Source: Lewinellaceae bacterium (lineage in GTDB: Bacteria > Bacteroidota > Bacteroidia > Chitinophagales > Saprospiraceae). Taken from it: a stretch of DNA of 64,000 nt. The notes beneath the pieces were generated by a model. It had not been told where the DNA came from, searched no databases, and worked only from the letters and a program-made list of their open reading frames with translations. The stretch covers positions 62,001 through 126,000 of the forward strand of contig JACJYI010000002.1 of assembly GCA_020636225.1 (NCBI GenBank), read 5' to 3'. Of the stretch, positions 18,514 through 27,273 are shown piece after piece; position 1 is the stretch's first letter, and each line of letters begins with the position of its first letter. Both the position numbers and the translations under genes were made by a program.

Positions 18514-18541
18514 TACATTAGATGTATATACATTAAATTTG
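18514..18541 (+). promoter_or_regulatory. Overlapping palindromes and -7-like box before marR (candidate operator)
   Basis: Three half-sites alternate: TACAT (18514), ATGTA (18522) and TACAT (18529). They form TACATTAGATGTA and the perfect 12-bp palindrome ATGTATATACAT (18522-18533). The next bases, TAAATTTG (18534-18541), fit the Bacteroidota -7 pattern but lie only 4 bp before the marR ATG, and no clear -33 box is present. Winged-helix MarR proteins usually bind such palindromes in their own promoter, so autoregulation is a reasonable inference. Confidence 0.45.
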
Positions 18542-18545
18542 CGTC

Positions 18546-19001
18546 ATGGCACGATTGGAAGAGGCAATTCATCAGAAAGCGTTTGCCGACGAACGGATCA
18601 AAGTGGATATCAATATCATGTTCACCGCCTCCTGGTTGGCAACTATCAAGGCAAGGGCATTGAAGGACATGGGGATCAGCTGGCAGCAGTTCAATATCCT
18701 TCGCATCCTGAAAGGGGCGCATCCTCGACCGGCAACCGTCAAGTACCTGGCCGAGCGCATGATCGATCAGACCTCAAATGCCTCCAGGTTGGTGGACAAG
18801 CTGGTTGACAAAAAGATGGTGACCCGTACGATCTGCCCTCATGATCGCCGCCAGGTAGAGATTAATCTGACTGAGAAAGGGATGGATGATGTCGCAACGG
18901 CCTCAGAGGTGCTCGAATCAGGCCTGCGTGCCCAATTGAATCACCTGTCTGTAGAGGAAGCAATGCACTTGAATCAATTATTAGATAAAATTCGTCAATA
19001 A
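18546..19001 (+). CDS. MarR-family transcriptional regulator
   Basis: 151 residues with the MarR winged-helix layout. Helical dimer segments lie at both ends. The central DNA-binding part contains GISWQQFNILRILKG, then TVKYLAERMIDQTSNASRLVDKLVDK (recognition region) and the wing signature TRTICPHDRRQVEINLTEKG. The DxRxxxxxLTxKG pattern in the wing is diagnostic. It is followed by a YceI gene after 11 bp, probably in one transcript. The effector is unknown. Palindromes just upstream are candidate self-binding sites. Confidence 0.93.
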   Translation: MARLEEAIHQKAFADERIKVDINIMFTASWLATIKARALKDMGISWQQFNILRILKGAHPRPATVKYLAERMIDQTSNASRLVDKLVDKKMVTRTICPHDRRQVEINLTEKGMDDVATASEVLESGLRAQLNHLSVEEAMHLNQLLDKIRQ

Positions 19002-19012
19002 CTAAAATCATT

Positions 19013-19603
19013 ATGACCATGAAAATGCTGTTAATTCTGTCCATGTTCCTGGGTTGGATCACGCCTGATCCGGTTTCCGGCACGAAAACCATGTCTGTTG
19101 ACCTGACGTCCAGCCAGATCGTCTGGAAAGGATACAAGGTCACTGGCGAGCACACCGGGAAGGTCAAACTGAAGTCCGGAAACCTGACGATGGCCGATGG
19201 TCGTCTGACGGGTGGCTCGTTCGAGATCGACATGACCTCGATCACCTGCACCGACCTCGAAGGGGAATGGCGCGACAAGCTGGTTGGCCATTTGAATTCA
19301 GAGGATTTCTTCAACACCAAGCAGTTTCCGACGGCTACGTTGAAGATCGTCCGCGCTATCCCTCAGGATGAAAAGGGCAATTACAAGGTGCAGGCAAACC
19401 TGACCATCAAAGGCATCACCAAGCCTGTGAAGTTTTTTGCCAACATCGCTCCGCAGGGAACAAGCACGACGGCTAAGGCTTCGATCAAGATCGACCGCTC
19501 TGAGTACGATGTCCGCTACGGTTCAGGTAGTTTCTTTGACGACCTGGGCGACAAGACCATCTATGATGAATTCGATCTGGATGTGACCCTGGCAGTGAAG
19601 TAA
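19013..19603 (+). CDS. YceI-family periplasmic lipid-binding protein
   Basis: 196 residues. A signal peptide (about 1-23, ending DPVSG) precedes a full YceI domain: SQIVWKGYKVTGEHTGKVKL at the start, DMTSITCTDLEGEW in the middle, then GHLNSEDFFNTKQFPTATLK and LTIKGITKPVKF. YceI proteins form a lipocalin-like barrel that binds long isoprenoids such as polyprenyl quinones. It shares a transcript with marR (11-bp gap) and is followed by a strong terminator, so MarR probably controls it. The ligand here is not known. Confidence 0.93.
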   Translation: MTMKMLLILSMFLGWITPDPVSGTKTMSVDLTSSQIVWKGYKVTGEHTGKVKLKSGNLTMADGRLTGGSFEIDMTSITCTDLEGEWRDKLVGHLNSEDFFNTKQFPTATLKIVRAIPQDEKGNYKVQANLTIKGITKPVKFFANIAPQGTSTTAKASIKIDRSEYDVRYGSGSFFDDLGDKTIYDEFDLDVTLAVK

Positions 19604-19621
19604 TCCATTGTCATCAAAAGC

Positions 19622-19657
19622 AAAAGGGGCTTCTCGTGAGAGAAGCCCCTTTTTTTT
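19622..19657 (+). terminator. Bidirectional terminator between yceI and the subtilase gene
   Basis: AAAAGGGGCTTCTC (19622-19635) and GAGAAGCCCCTTTT (19640-19653) form a perfect 14-bp stem with a 4-nt loop, followed by more T. The A and T flanks let it end both convergent transcripts. Confidence 0.92.
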
Positions 19658-19666
19658 ATTGGCCGA

Positions 19667-22600
19667 TCAATGGATTTGAAACGGCAATGTTCGAACCCTG
19701 GTCGACTGGCCCAGTCGCAGGAGGTAGGGGCCGGAAGGAAGGTTTTCCAGTTGAAGTGGATGGAACCAGGGTCCAGTTTGCCCTTGAATCCGGGCTTGCC
19801 AGTACACTCGCCCATTCAGGTCGATCACCTCGGCATAGATGAGTCCGGGATTTCCCCTGCCGATCAACTGGCAGCTGCCGGCATTCGGATTGGGCGTGAG
19901 ATAGATCGTTTTCCATCCATCATCGGGCAGGGCAATCGATGTTGTCTTGATCAATGTCATGATCGTATCGGATCCACATTCATTTTCAGCGATCAGGGTC
20001 ACCTCGATTTCGGATGGAGGGTTGACAACAAACTGAGTCTGCCCAGTTCCCATCAGTTGGCCATCTGTCCACCAGGCCTGGGCAGAGCTGTAGGCAGAGG
20101 TACTGGACAAGTAGAGTGTGTCGCTGCTCAATTCCCAATCAAAGGATGCCAGTGGGAGGGGCTTGATATAGATCATTCTGGTCGTGGTGTCGGCATCTGT
20201 TCCGGAGCGGACGATCAGTTCAATGGTCTTCCAGCCACTGGTCGAGTAGGTCACGGTCTGGGATCCTGCCGTCGAGGAGGTCTCGGGCATGGCATCCTGA
20301 CCAAAATGCCACTCGTAGCTCGATGGGCTTCCTGTGCTATTCTCCGAGATCAGGACCGGACTCAGCACACACGCAGAGTCTGCGGCAGTTTGGAATCCCG
20401 CCTGAAGTGGATCAGGCATTTCTTCTATGATCCGAAAATTGTCGATCCACAGGTTGTTCCCATAGCCGGAATAGTTCACGAATCGGATCAGGATCTTCTG
20501 ACCGGCATAGGGACTCAGGTCAATCGATTCTTCCCGCCAGTCTTCCGGTAAGAGGGGGACCCAGGAATCATTGATATTGGCAGGATCCTGAATGGTGATC
20601 AGGTCAGCTCCCGTTTTGGCATAGACAACCTGATCGACCGATTCTCCGCAATCCGTGGATATCTCCAGGATCAGGGTGTCCAGGCCAAGCCCGACGATGC
20701 CGCTATAGGACAGATCAAACCTGCAAACTGGCTGGTTGGCGGTCGTCAGGTCGATCAAAGGGGTCGTGAGGATGTCCACTGCACCATTGTCCGGGTTGAA
20801 GAAGTTGGGCATCATGACCGTGTAATTGCTGTCTGGCGTGCCAGAATCCAAACCAATGACGAGCCATCCAGCCTGGTCATCCGGGTTGTCGATCCGCCAT
20901 TCCGAAGGCAGGTCAGCCAAGGTGAATGATTCCAGGTGGTCAGTCGTCAGGACACCCGTATTCAGGATGGACGCATCGATCAGCACAGTAAGGGTATCGT
21001 TAAACCTGAAATCATCCTGATCCAGATTCGTCCAGATCGAGAGAGGGATCAAGCCTGAAGAGGTGATCAGTGGACCATTGTCGAATTTGAACAATCGGTT
21101 GGCGCCCGGTTGGATGGTTCCGGAGATGGTATCATTCACGGGTTGTTCCTGTCCGACCTGATAGGACACCGGTACATGACTGGCTGCTGTCAGGCCGTCA
21201 TTCCGGAAGCTCATGATCAGATTCAAGGCAATTGGTTCGCAGGATTGGACCTTGAGCACAGAAGGGGAAATGATCCCTCCGGGCTTCATATCCCGATTCT
21301 GCTTGCATCCGAGAAGGCCATTGCTGTAGGAATAGGCCCTGCTCCGCTCGGACATGGTATGTCCGTCGATCACGCTGCGGACAGCCACCCAGTTTTCAGC
21401 CAGAGGATTCCAGGTGGGTATGGTGATCAGGGTGGTATCCGTGGAATAGGAAGGCACCATGCTGGTGGTGCCCAGGGTGAAGAGGTCATACCCGTCGGCT
21501 TTGTCAACTGCCGACCAGGTAAAGGTGATACTGTCCGGGCAGGCCTTGGCGATGGACAGATTCTGGGGGGATGCGAGCAGATGGAAGGGGTGGGAATGGC
21601 TGACGGATATCCCGTCGCGTACAATCCGGATAAAGCCCTGGTTGGTCGTCGTATCTGGATAGGTGATGTTGGCAAATCGGGCCAATGCAGGCAGGTCGTT
21701 GACCAGGGGCACCCAGGTCAGCCCGGAATCGAGGGAGAGCTCGATATCCCATGTTCCGGCATCACGGACACATTCCCAGTACACGCGATTCGTAGCTCCT
21801 GGTTCGAAGGATTCACCACCGGCAGGATAGACCATCAGCGGTTCTTCTGTCCGGAATTCCCAGAGCAAGTAGGCCGATACCTGCCCGAATGGCAGGGTCA
21901 GCCCCTCGACATCGATCGTGTAGGATCCCGATTCCGGATTCTCGATCCGGACCTGTTCCATGTTGTTGACATGGTCTTCCCCGGGTTTGGCAGGGAGGTT
22001 CAGTTTGGCCGGATCGGGGGTGGCATCCAGTACCAGGGGCAGGAGGGCATCCGATGATCCGGGTGCATAGACACGCAGTTCCAGGTCGTTGATCAGGGCT
22101 TTGCTGGCCTGTGGCATGGCGGGCGGGTCTGGCCAATAGATCATGAATCGGGCCTCCACAGTGTTGGAGGGCACATCGATCGATAAGGATTTGATCTGGG
22201 AAGGATTGATGGCGATCGCCTGATAGCGCTCCTCTTTCAGCAGTTGGTAGGCCTGATAGGCATTCACATGTCCCCAGCCATAGATGAAATCAGGTCCCGG
22301 GTTGCCCAGATCGCTGGCCGTGGTCAGCAGGGCACCTTTCAGCAGGGCAGACGGGGCCGGGTCATTGTTGTTCAATTGGCGGTAGCCCTGGGTCAGCTGT
22401 GCCAGAATGCCGGCAATGCCCGGGGCTGCAGCCGAGGTGCCTCCACCCAGGTCAATGGTATTGTTTGGATAGGTGCTCAACTGGTTTTGACCGTTTGCGG
22501 CTATGTCAGGCTTGATCCGTCCGTCAAAGACCGGTCCGCGGCTGCTCGAACTGACCAGGGAATAATCACTGAACAGATTGGCGGTGGCGATCGAGTTCTT

Positions 22601-23749
22601 CCCAGCCTTGTGCCCTCCGGTAATGTTCCCCCAGAACGGGCCGGCGCCATAGCCACAGTCGGATGCTCCGGCATTCCCGGCCGAAAAGACATGCATGAGT
22701 TGCGGATTCTCGTAGATCTGGAGATCCACATTCACCGTTCGGTTGGTGTACCCGTCATTGCAACCATCGCTGTAGGAAGAGTTCGTGATCACCACGCCTT
22801 CATTGTTGACGATGTCCATGGTCTGTCCGAGAAAATTGGCGCGGTAGTCCTCCGTGAACAGGCTGGAACCGGACGCCATTCCCTCCACGAATGGCAGGAG
22901 ATTCCCCGCCCCGGCCATGATTCCGGCCACCATGTCGCCATGCGTTCCGTCAGTGGGAGGTCGATAGCAATAGGACTGGTCCAGCCTGCCATGAAAATCG
23001 ATATGCGGGCCGATCTGGCCATCATCCCGGACCAGGACGCCAACACCTGAACCGTCAAGTTGGAATTCAGGTCCGGACAAGGGATTGATCAGCAGGTTGG
23101 AACGATGCATCGCCCGGCCATATTGATCTTCCGGTTCGCCTTCTGGCGGGGTGATCTCCAGATATTGGACAAAAGGCAACTCAGCCAATTCCCTGACCCG
23201 ATGAGCCGGAACGGTCAGATAGATCTCGGAGCCCCCTGCCGGAATATCGACCTGTCTGAAGCCACGCTGGGTCAGGGCATTTTGAACCCTGTCGGCGCTC
23301 AGGTCAGACGGAAATCTCAGGGTTACTCCGACGCGTTCGGTCGAGGGCTCGACCTGGTCCAGATAAACCATCAAGTCACCGGAGATCCGATGGCGGGGGA
23401 GGACTTCCGCCCATCGATCGACCGGGAGGGACGCCAGGGGATTGTCCTGAATGTCTGTCGGAATAGAGGCAAAATAGGTGCGTGGTGGCACAAATCCCAG
23501 CAATTGGATCCCCGATCCGGAGATCCGCGCCAATTGTCCTGTGGTCAGGTCAGTACTGACATGCAACCATACATAGCGCCTGCCATCGACGGTTGGCTGT
23601 TCAGCCCATTGTTCGTTCAATGGTCGAACGGAATCGATGGATCGTTCGAATGTGATCGTACTCTGGCGCAGTGGCACGGTCAGTTCCGCTTGGCTGAAGC
23701 CCAGGACCGGAACGAGGAGGAGGAGAAGAATGGAGAAGAGTTGATTCAT
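19667..23749 (-). CDS. Secreted subtilisin-family (S8) protease with T9SS type A sorting domain
   Basis: 1360 residues. Order: signal peptide (1-20), propeptide-like region (about 60-205), then an S8 domain (about 225-510) with the Asp site in VLVRDDG, the His site in GTHGDMVAGI, the oxyanion Asn in SAGNAG and the Ser site in GGGTSAAAPGIAG. Downstream are beta-sandwich and fibronectin-like modules, a MAM/jelly-roll-like segment (about 940-1120), a PKD-like domain with YEWHFGQD, and a C-terminal type A sorting domain starting near YLTPNPNAGSCQL. The catalytic triad is intact, so it is probably an active extracellular protease exported by the T9SS. It is transcribed alone. Confidence 0.93.
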   Translation of the reverse strand: MNQLFSILLLLLVPVLGFSQAELTVPLRQSTITFERSIDSVRPLNEQWAEQPTVDGRRYVWLHVSTDLTTGQLARISGSGIQLLGFVPPRTYFASIPTDIQDNPLASLPVDRWAEVLPRHRISGDLMVYLDQVEPSTERVGVTLRFPSDLSADRVQNALTQRGFRQVDIPAGGSEIYLTVPAHRVRELAELPFVQYLEITPPEGEPEDQYGRAMHRSNLLINPLSGPEFQLDGSGVGVLVRDDGQIGPHIDFHGRLDQSYCYRPPTDGTHGDMVAGIMAGAGNLLPFVEGMASGSSLFTEDYRANFLGQTMDIVNNEGVVITNSSYSDGCNDGYTNRTVNVDLQIYENPQLMHVFSAGNAGASDCGYGAGPFWGNITGGHKAGKNSIATANLFSDYSLVSSSSRGPVFDGRIKPDIAANGQNQLSTYPNNTIDLGGGTSAAAPGIAGILAQLTQGYRQLNNNDPAPSALLKGALLTTASDLGNPGPDFIYGWGHVNAYQAYQLLKEERYQAIAINPSQIKSLSIDVPSNTVEARFMIYWPDPPAMPQASKALINDLELRVYAPGSSDALLPLVLDATPDPAKLNLPAKPGEDHVNNMEQVRIENPESGSYTIDVEGLTLPFGQVSAYLLWEFRTEEPLMVYPAGGESFEPGATNRVYWECVRDAGTWDIELSLDSGLTWVPLVNDLPALARFANITYPDTTTNQGFIRIVRDGISVSHSHPFHLLASPQNLSIAKACPDSITFTWSAVDKADGYDLFTLGTTSMVPSYSTDTTLITIPTWNPLAENWVAVRSVIDGHTMSERSRAYSYSNGLLGCKQNRDMKPGGIISPSVLKVQSCEPIALNLIMSFRNDGLTAASHVPVSYQVGQEQPVNDTISGTIQPGANRLFKFDNGPLITSSGLIPLSIWTNLDQDDFRFNDTLTVLIDASILNTGVLTTDHLESFTLADLPSEWRIDNPDDQAGWLVIGLDSGTPDSNYTVMMPNFFNPDNGAVDILTTPLIDLTTANQPVCRFDLSYSGIVGLGLDTLILEISTDCGESVDQVVYAKTGADLITIQDPANINDSWVPLLPEDWREESIDLSPYAGQKILIRFVNYSGYGNNLWIDNFRIIEEMPDPLQAGFQTAADSACVLSPVLISENSTGSPSSYEWHFGQDAMPETSSTAGSQTVTYSTSGWKTIELIVRSGTDADTTTRMIYIKPLPLASFDWELSSDTLYLSSTSAYSSAQAWWTDGQLMGTGQTQFVVNPPSEIEVTLIAENECGSDTIMTLIKTTSIALPDDGWKTIYLTPNPNAGSCQLIGRGNPGLIYAEVIDLNGRVYWQARIQGQTGPWFHPLQLENLPSGPYLLRLGQSTRVRTLPFQIH

Positions 23750-23892
23750 CTGAAAATGGCGTATGGATAAGAAGTGTGAAACTAGCCAAAGATCATGAAG
23801 GAGTGGGGCGGGCTTTGTCGTTTTTTCGTCATGAACCCATCAGGGTCCCTTGAAATCTGGCTACCTTTAGGGTCTAACAAAATCAACCGCTC

Positions 23893-25134
23893 ATGAGTTT
23901 TCAACATACTGTCCTCGATCGTTTCTTGCGATATGTCCGGATCGATACCCAGTCGGATCCATTTTCTGACACCTGTCCCAGCACGGAAAAACAAAAGGAT
24001 CTGGGGCGGGTGCTGGTCGCGGAGTTGCAGGAACTGGGTCTTTCTGATGCGCATATGGACGAGCATGGATACGTCTACGCCACCTTGCCTGGCAATGTAG
24101 AGAAGGACGTGCCTGTTATCTGTTTCTGTTCGCATATGGATACGGCGCCGGATTGTTCCGGAACGGATGTCAAGCCGATCGTTCATGCCAACTACCAGGG
24201 GCAGGATATCGTGCTGCCAGACGACCCGAGCCAGGTGATTCGCAGGGCTGACCACCCTGAGTTGGCGCACAAGATCGGTCATGATATCATCACCGCCAGC
24301 GGAGCGACCTTGCTGGGAGCCGATAACAAGGCGGGCGTGGCAGCGATCATGGATGCGGTGACCCAAATGGTCCGGCATCCCGAGATCCCTCATGGGAAGA
24401 TTCGCATCCTGTTCACCCCGGATGAAGAGATCGGTCGGGGAGTGGACAAGGTCGATATGGAAAAACTCGGTGCTCAATTCGGCTACACCATGGACGGCGA
24501 GCGGGTCGGTTCACTGGAGGATGAGACCTTCAGTGCGGACAGTGCGGACCTGGTGATCCACGGCGTATCCGTGCATCCGGGCTTTGCCAAGGACAAGTTG
24601 GTCAACGCGATCAAGATCGCCGGTGAGGTGCTGGCGGCACTGCCGACCGATCGATTGTCCCCGGAAACCACCTCCGGTCGGGAGGGCTTTATCCATCCTG
24701 TCCATGTCCATGGGAATGGCGAAAAGGCAACCATCCAGTTTATTCTGCGGGATTTTACCCGGGAAGGGCTGGCGCAGCATGCCGTTTTTCTTGAGGATCT
24801 GGTCAAGTCTGTGATGACCCGCCATCCCCGGGCCAGCTATGACCTGACGGTCAAGGAGCAATACAGGAACATGAAGGAAGTACTGGACCTTCATCCGCAG
24901 GTGGCCGATTATGCGCAGCAGGCCATTGAACGTGCCGGATTGGAAGTGCATCGTTCCAGCATACGAGGAGGTACGGATGGATCTCGCCTGTCGTTCATGG
25001 GATTGCCCTGCCCGAATATTTTCGCCGGGGAACATGCCTTTCACTCCAAGCAGGAATGGGCCACCCGCCAGGATATGGAGAAGGCAGTGGAAACCATCAT
25101 CCATCTCAGTACGATCTGGGCGGAGAATGCCTGA
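23893..25134 (+). CDS. pepT: Peptidase T (tripeptide aminopeptidase)
   Basis: 413 residues, the normal length for PepT (M20B). Zinc-site motifs are present: His81 in CFCSHMDTAPD, Asp in LGADNKAGVAAIMD, the Glu pair in FTPDEEIGRG, Asp in MDGERVG, and the C-terminal His in GEHAFHSKQEW. It removes the N-terminal residue from tripeptides in the cytoplasm and needs two zinc ions. It is divergent from the secreted subtilase and convergent with the deoxynucleoside kinase; the two stop codons abut in TGATCA (25132-25137). Confidence 0.97.
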   Translation: MSFQHTVLDRFLRYVRIDTQSDPFSDTCPSTEKQKDLGRVLVAELQELGLSDAHMDEHGYVYATLPGNVEKDVPVICFCSHMDTAPDCSGTDVKPIVHANYQGQDIVLPDDPSQVIRRADHPELAHKIGHDIITASGATLLGADNKAGVAAIMDAVTQMVRHPEIPHGKIRILFTPDEEIGRGVDKVDMEKLGAQFGYTMDGERVGSLEDETFSADSADLVIHGVSVHPGFAKDKLVNAIKIAGEVLAALPTDRLSPETTSGREGFIHPVHVHGNGEKATIQFILRDFTREGLAQHAVFLEDLVKSVMTRHPRASYDLTVKEQYRNMKEVLDLHPQVADYAQQAIERAGLEVHRSSIRGGTDGSRLSFMGLPCPNIFAGEHAFHSKQEWATRQDMEKAVETIIHLSTIWAENA

Positions 25135-25785
25135 TCAGTGGATGCGGATGTGCTGGATACCCGGCCGATGATCCCGTGAGATCATGCGCAGGATTTCCTC
25201 ATAGTAGGACTGGTCGAGGTGCAAGTTGGCATCCTGCATGTCAAAGATGAGAATCGGGATCACCGTTTCACTTCGGAAATATTCAAAATAGACCTGCTGG
25301 ATCTGACGCAGGTATTCGGCCTTGATCTGAAGTTCGTAACTGCGACCTCGTTTGGCGATCTGACTGAGCAGGATCTCGATCGGCCGGTGTAGATAGACGA
25401 TCAGGTCGGGTTTGGGCAGACTGGCCTCGAGCGTCTGGTACAGTTTCTGGAAGATCCGGAACTCGTCCTGTGGAAGATTGTTCCTGGCGAAGAGGAGGGT
25501 TTTGATGAAGGTATAGTCCGCAATGTGGAAGTTGTAGAAGAGATCCTGCTGGGTACCCAGGGCCTGGAGCTGCTTGTAGCGTTCCGTCATGAAGAACAGT
25601 TCCAACGGGAAGCCATATCGCTGGGCGTCTTCGTAGAAATAGGGGAGGAAGGGGTTGTCCGCAAATTGTTCCAGGATCAGATTGCACTCATAATCCCGGG
25701 CCATCATTTCGGACAGGGTGGTCTTGCCAGACCCGATATTGCCTTCTATGGCAACGTAGGAATAGGGGATTTCAGGTTGACTCAT
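25135..25785 (-). CDS. Deoxynucleoside kinase (dNK/dGK family)
   Basis: 216 residues. The P-loop is EGNIGSGKTT at residues 14-23. Further dNK-type motifs are FFMTERYKQLQ, a DLIVYLHRP strand before the catalytic region, and the Arg-rich lid RGRSYE. These enzymes use ATP to phosphorylate deoxynucleosides in salvage; I cannot assign purine or pyrimidine preference. Its ATG overlaps the folK stop by 4 bp (ATGA, 25782-25785), so it is translationally coupled to folK, a pairing I know from other Bacteroidota. Confidence 0.9.
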   Translation of the reverse strand: MSQPEIPYSYVAIEGNIGSGKTTLSEMMARDYECNLILEQFADNPFLPYFYEDAQRYGFPLELFFMTERYKQLQALGTQQDLFYNFHIADYTFIKTLLFARNNLPQDEFRIFQKLYQTLEASLPKPDLIVYLHRPIEILLSQIAKRGRSYELQIKAEYLRQIQQVYFEYFRSETVIPILIFDMQDANLHLDQSYYEEILRMISRDHRPGIQHIRIH

Positions 25786-26273
25786 TCTTCTTCCAGCAAA
25801 CAGACTTCCAATTCATCCTGATTGGCCAGATATAGGTCTTCGACCGTTTGATCTGTTCCGGGGATCTGCAGATGCTCTGCAATTTCCATCAGGGGTATCA
25901 GCACGAAGTTACGAACTCCCATTCGCGGGTGAGGGATTTGCAAGTTGGCATCATGGATGATTTTCTGTCCAAAAACCAGGATGTCCAGGTCAATGGTCCT
26001 TGGACCATTTTTCTGCCCACGCTCCCGGCCCATCCTCCGTTCGATATCGAGCAGGGTGTTGAGCAAATCTACAGGTGAAAGCCTGGTCGTCATGCGGACC
26101 ACCATATTCCAGAACCAGGGCTGGTCTGGCTCGCCCCAGGGCTCTGAAGAATACATGGATGAAGCTTGCAGGATGGTGCCGACCTGTTGTTCAAGAAGGT
26201 CCATCGCCTGTCGCAGATTGGCACGGCGGTCTCCCAGATTGCTGCCCAAGCCGATAAAGATGATCTCAGCCAT
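25782..26273 (-). CDS. folK: 6-hydroxymethyl-7,8-dihydropterin pyrophosphokinase
   Basis: 163 residues. HPPK signatures are clear: FIGLGSNLGDRRANL at the N-terminus, YSSEPWGEPDQPWFWNMV, the core RERGQKNGPRTIDLDILVFG, and PHPRMGVRNFVLIPLMEI. The enzyme transfers pyrophosphate from ATP to 6-hydroxymethyl-dihydropterin in folate synthesis. It is the first gene of a two-gene unit with the deoxynucleoside kinase, overlapping it by 4 bp. No fusion to folB or folP is present. Confidence 0.96.
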   Translation of the reverse strand: MAEIIFIGLGSNLGDRRANLRQAMDLLEQQVGTILQASSMYSSEPWGEPDQPWFWNMVVRMTTRLSPVDLLNTLLDIERRMGRERGQKNGPRTIDLDILVFGQKIIHDANLQIPHPRMGVRNFVLIPLMEIAEHLQIPGTDQTVEDLYLANQDELEVCLLEEE

Positions 26274-26380
26274 ACGTACGAATCCTTAGGTCGTGTCGGA
26301 GATGAGTTGAAAGGACGGATTGTTGGGCAAGATACTGCATATTCGCACGGTCAAACATCGATCATCATTCGGCATTTCAG

Positions 26381-27268
26381 ATGACTCAACCTATCAACCG
26401 ACAGGATGCAGAGGTTCGACCGATACCCGGACTGGTTTTCTGGGGGGCGCTGTTGCGCCTGGTCGCCCGGATCTCTCCCGGGATAGCCAGCCGTGTGGGG
26501 ATTTTTCTCTTCACCATTCCCGGACGCAAAGCCCGCCACTTTCGGCAGGACCAGCTGCTGCAATCAGCCAGGAGGACCTATGTGCTGGATGGCCGCAGGA
26601 AGATCCGGGTCTATGCATGGGGGGCAGGCGAATCCAGGATCCTGCTGGCACATGGCTGGCAAAGCAGGGGCACCGCATTGCGCTATTTTGTTCCTGTCTT
26701 GGTGCAACGAGGATTCAGCGTGGTCGCCATGGACGCCCCTGGCCATGGCGAATCTTCAGGATGGCGAACCAGTCTGTCCACCTATGCCCATGCCATTCGA
26801 CTGGTGGATCATCAGTATGGCCCGTTTACCGGGGCGATCACCCATTCGTTCGGAGGCCGCGCACTCACCTACGCGATGGCCTACGAGCCCAACGATTGGC
26901 AGATCAGGCGAGTAGTGATGTTGGCGGCACCTTCGTCCTTTGCGGATATCATCGATCGTTTTTCGGATCAATTGAACATGCCTGCCAACATGAAACCCGC
27001 CATTCTCGCCAGGATGGAAGAACTCCTGGGCCGGCCTGTGGATGATTCCGAGATCCACAACCTGGGAACACGAGTGCATGCCCAGATCATTGTGATTCAT
27101 GACGAACAGGACAACATCGTCCCCATGTGGGAGGCAGAACGGATCGCCACACGGTTGCCCGGGGTCAGACTGATCAAGACACGAGGATTCGGTCATTATC
27201 GCATGGCCAAATCACCGGAGATCTGGGAGATCGCCGTCAAGTTTCTTACCAAAGGCCAGGTGCACTGA
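26381..27268 (+). CDS. Alpha/beta-hydrolase fold enzyme
   Basis: 295 residues. The hydrolase fold is shown by LLAHGWQSRG (oxyanion loop), VAMDAPGHGESSG, the nucleophile elbow ITHSFGGRA, the acid strand IVIHDEQDNIVP and the catalytic His in GFGHYRM. The elbow reads T-H-S-F-G-G rather than the common G-x-S-x-G, with Ser the presumed nucleophile. The first 50 residues are basic and hydrophobic and could be a membrane-associated lead. Substrate unknown. It is divergent from folK and ends 5 bp from the convergent symporter gene. Confidence 0.87.
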   Translation: MTQPINRQDAEVRPIPGLVFWGALLRLVARISPGIASRVGIFLFTIPGRKARHFRQDQLLQSARRTYVLDGRRKIRVYAWGAGESRILLAHGWQSRGTALRYFVPVLVQRGFSVVAMDAPGHGESSGWRTSLSTYAHAIRLVDHQYGPFTGAITHSFGGRALTYAMAYEPNDWQIRRVVMLAAPSSFADIIDRFSDQLNMPANMKPAILARMEELLGRPVDDSEIHNLGTRVHAQIIVIHDEQDNIVPMWEAERIATRLPGVRLIKTRGFGHYRMAKSPEIWEIAVKFLTKGQVH

Positions 27269-27273
27269 ATGAC

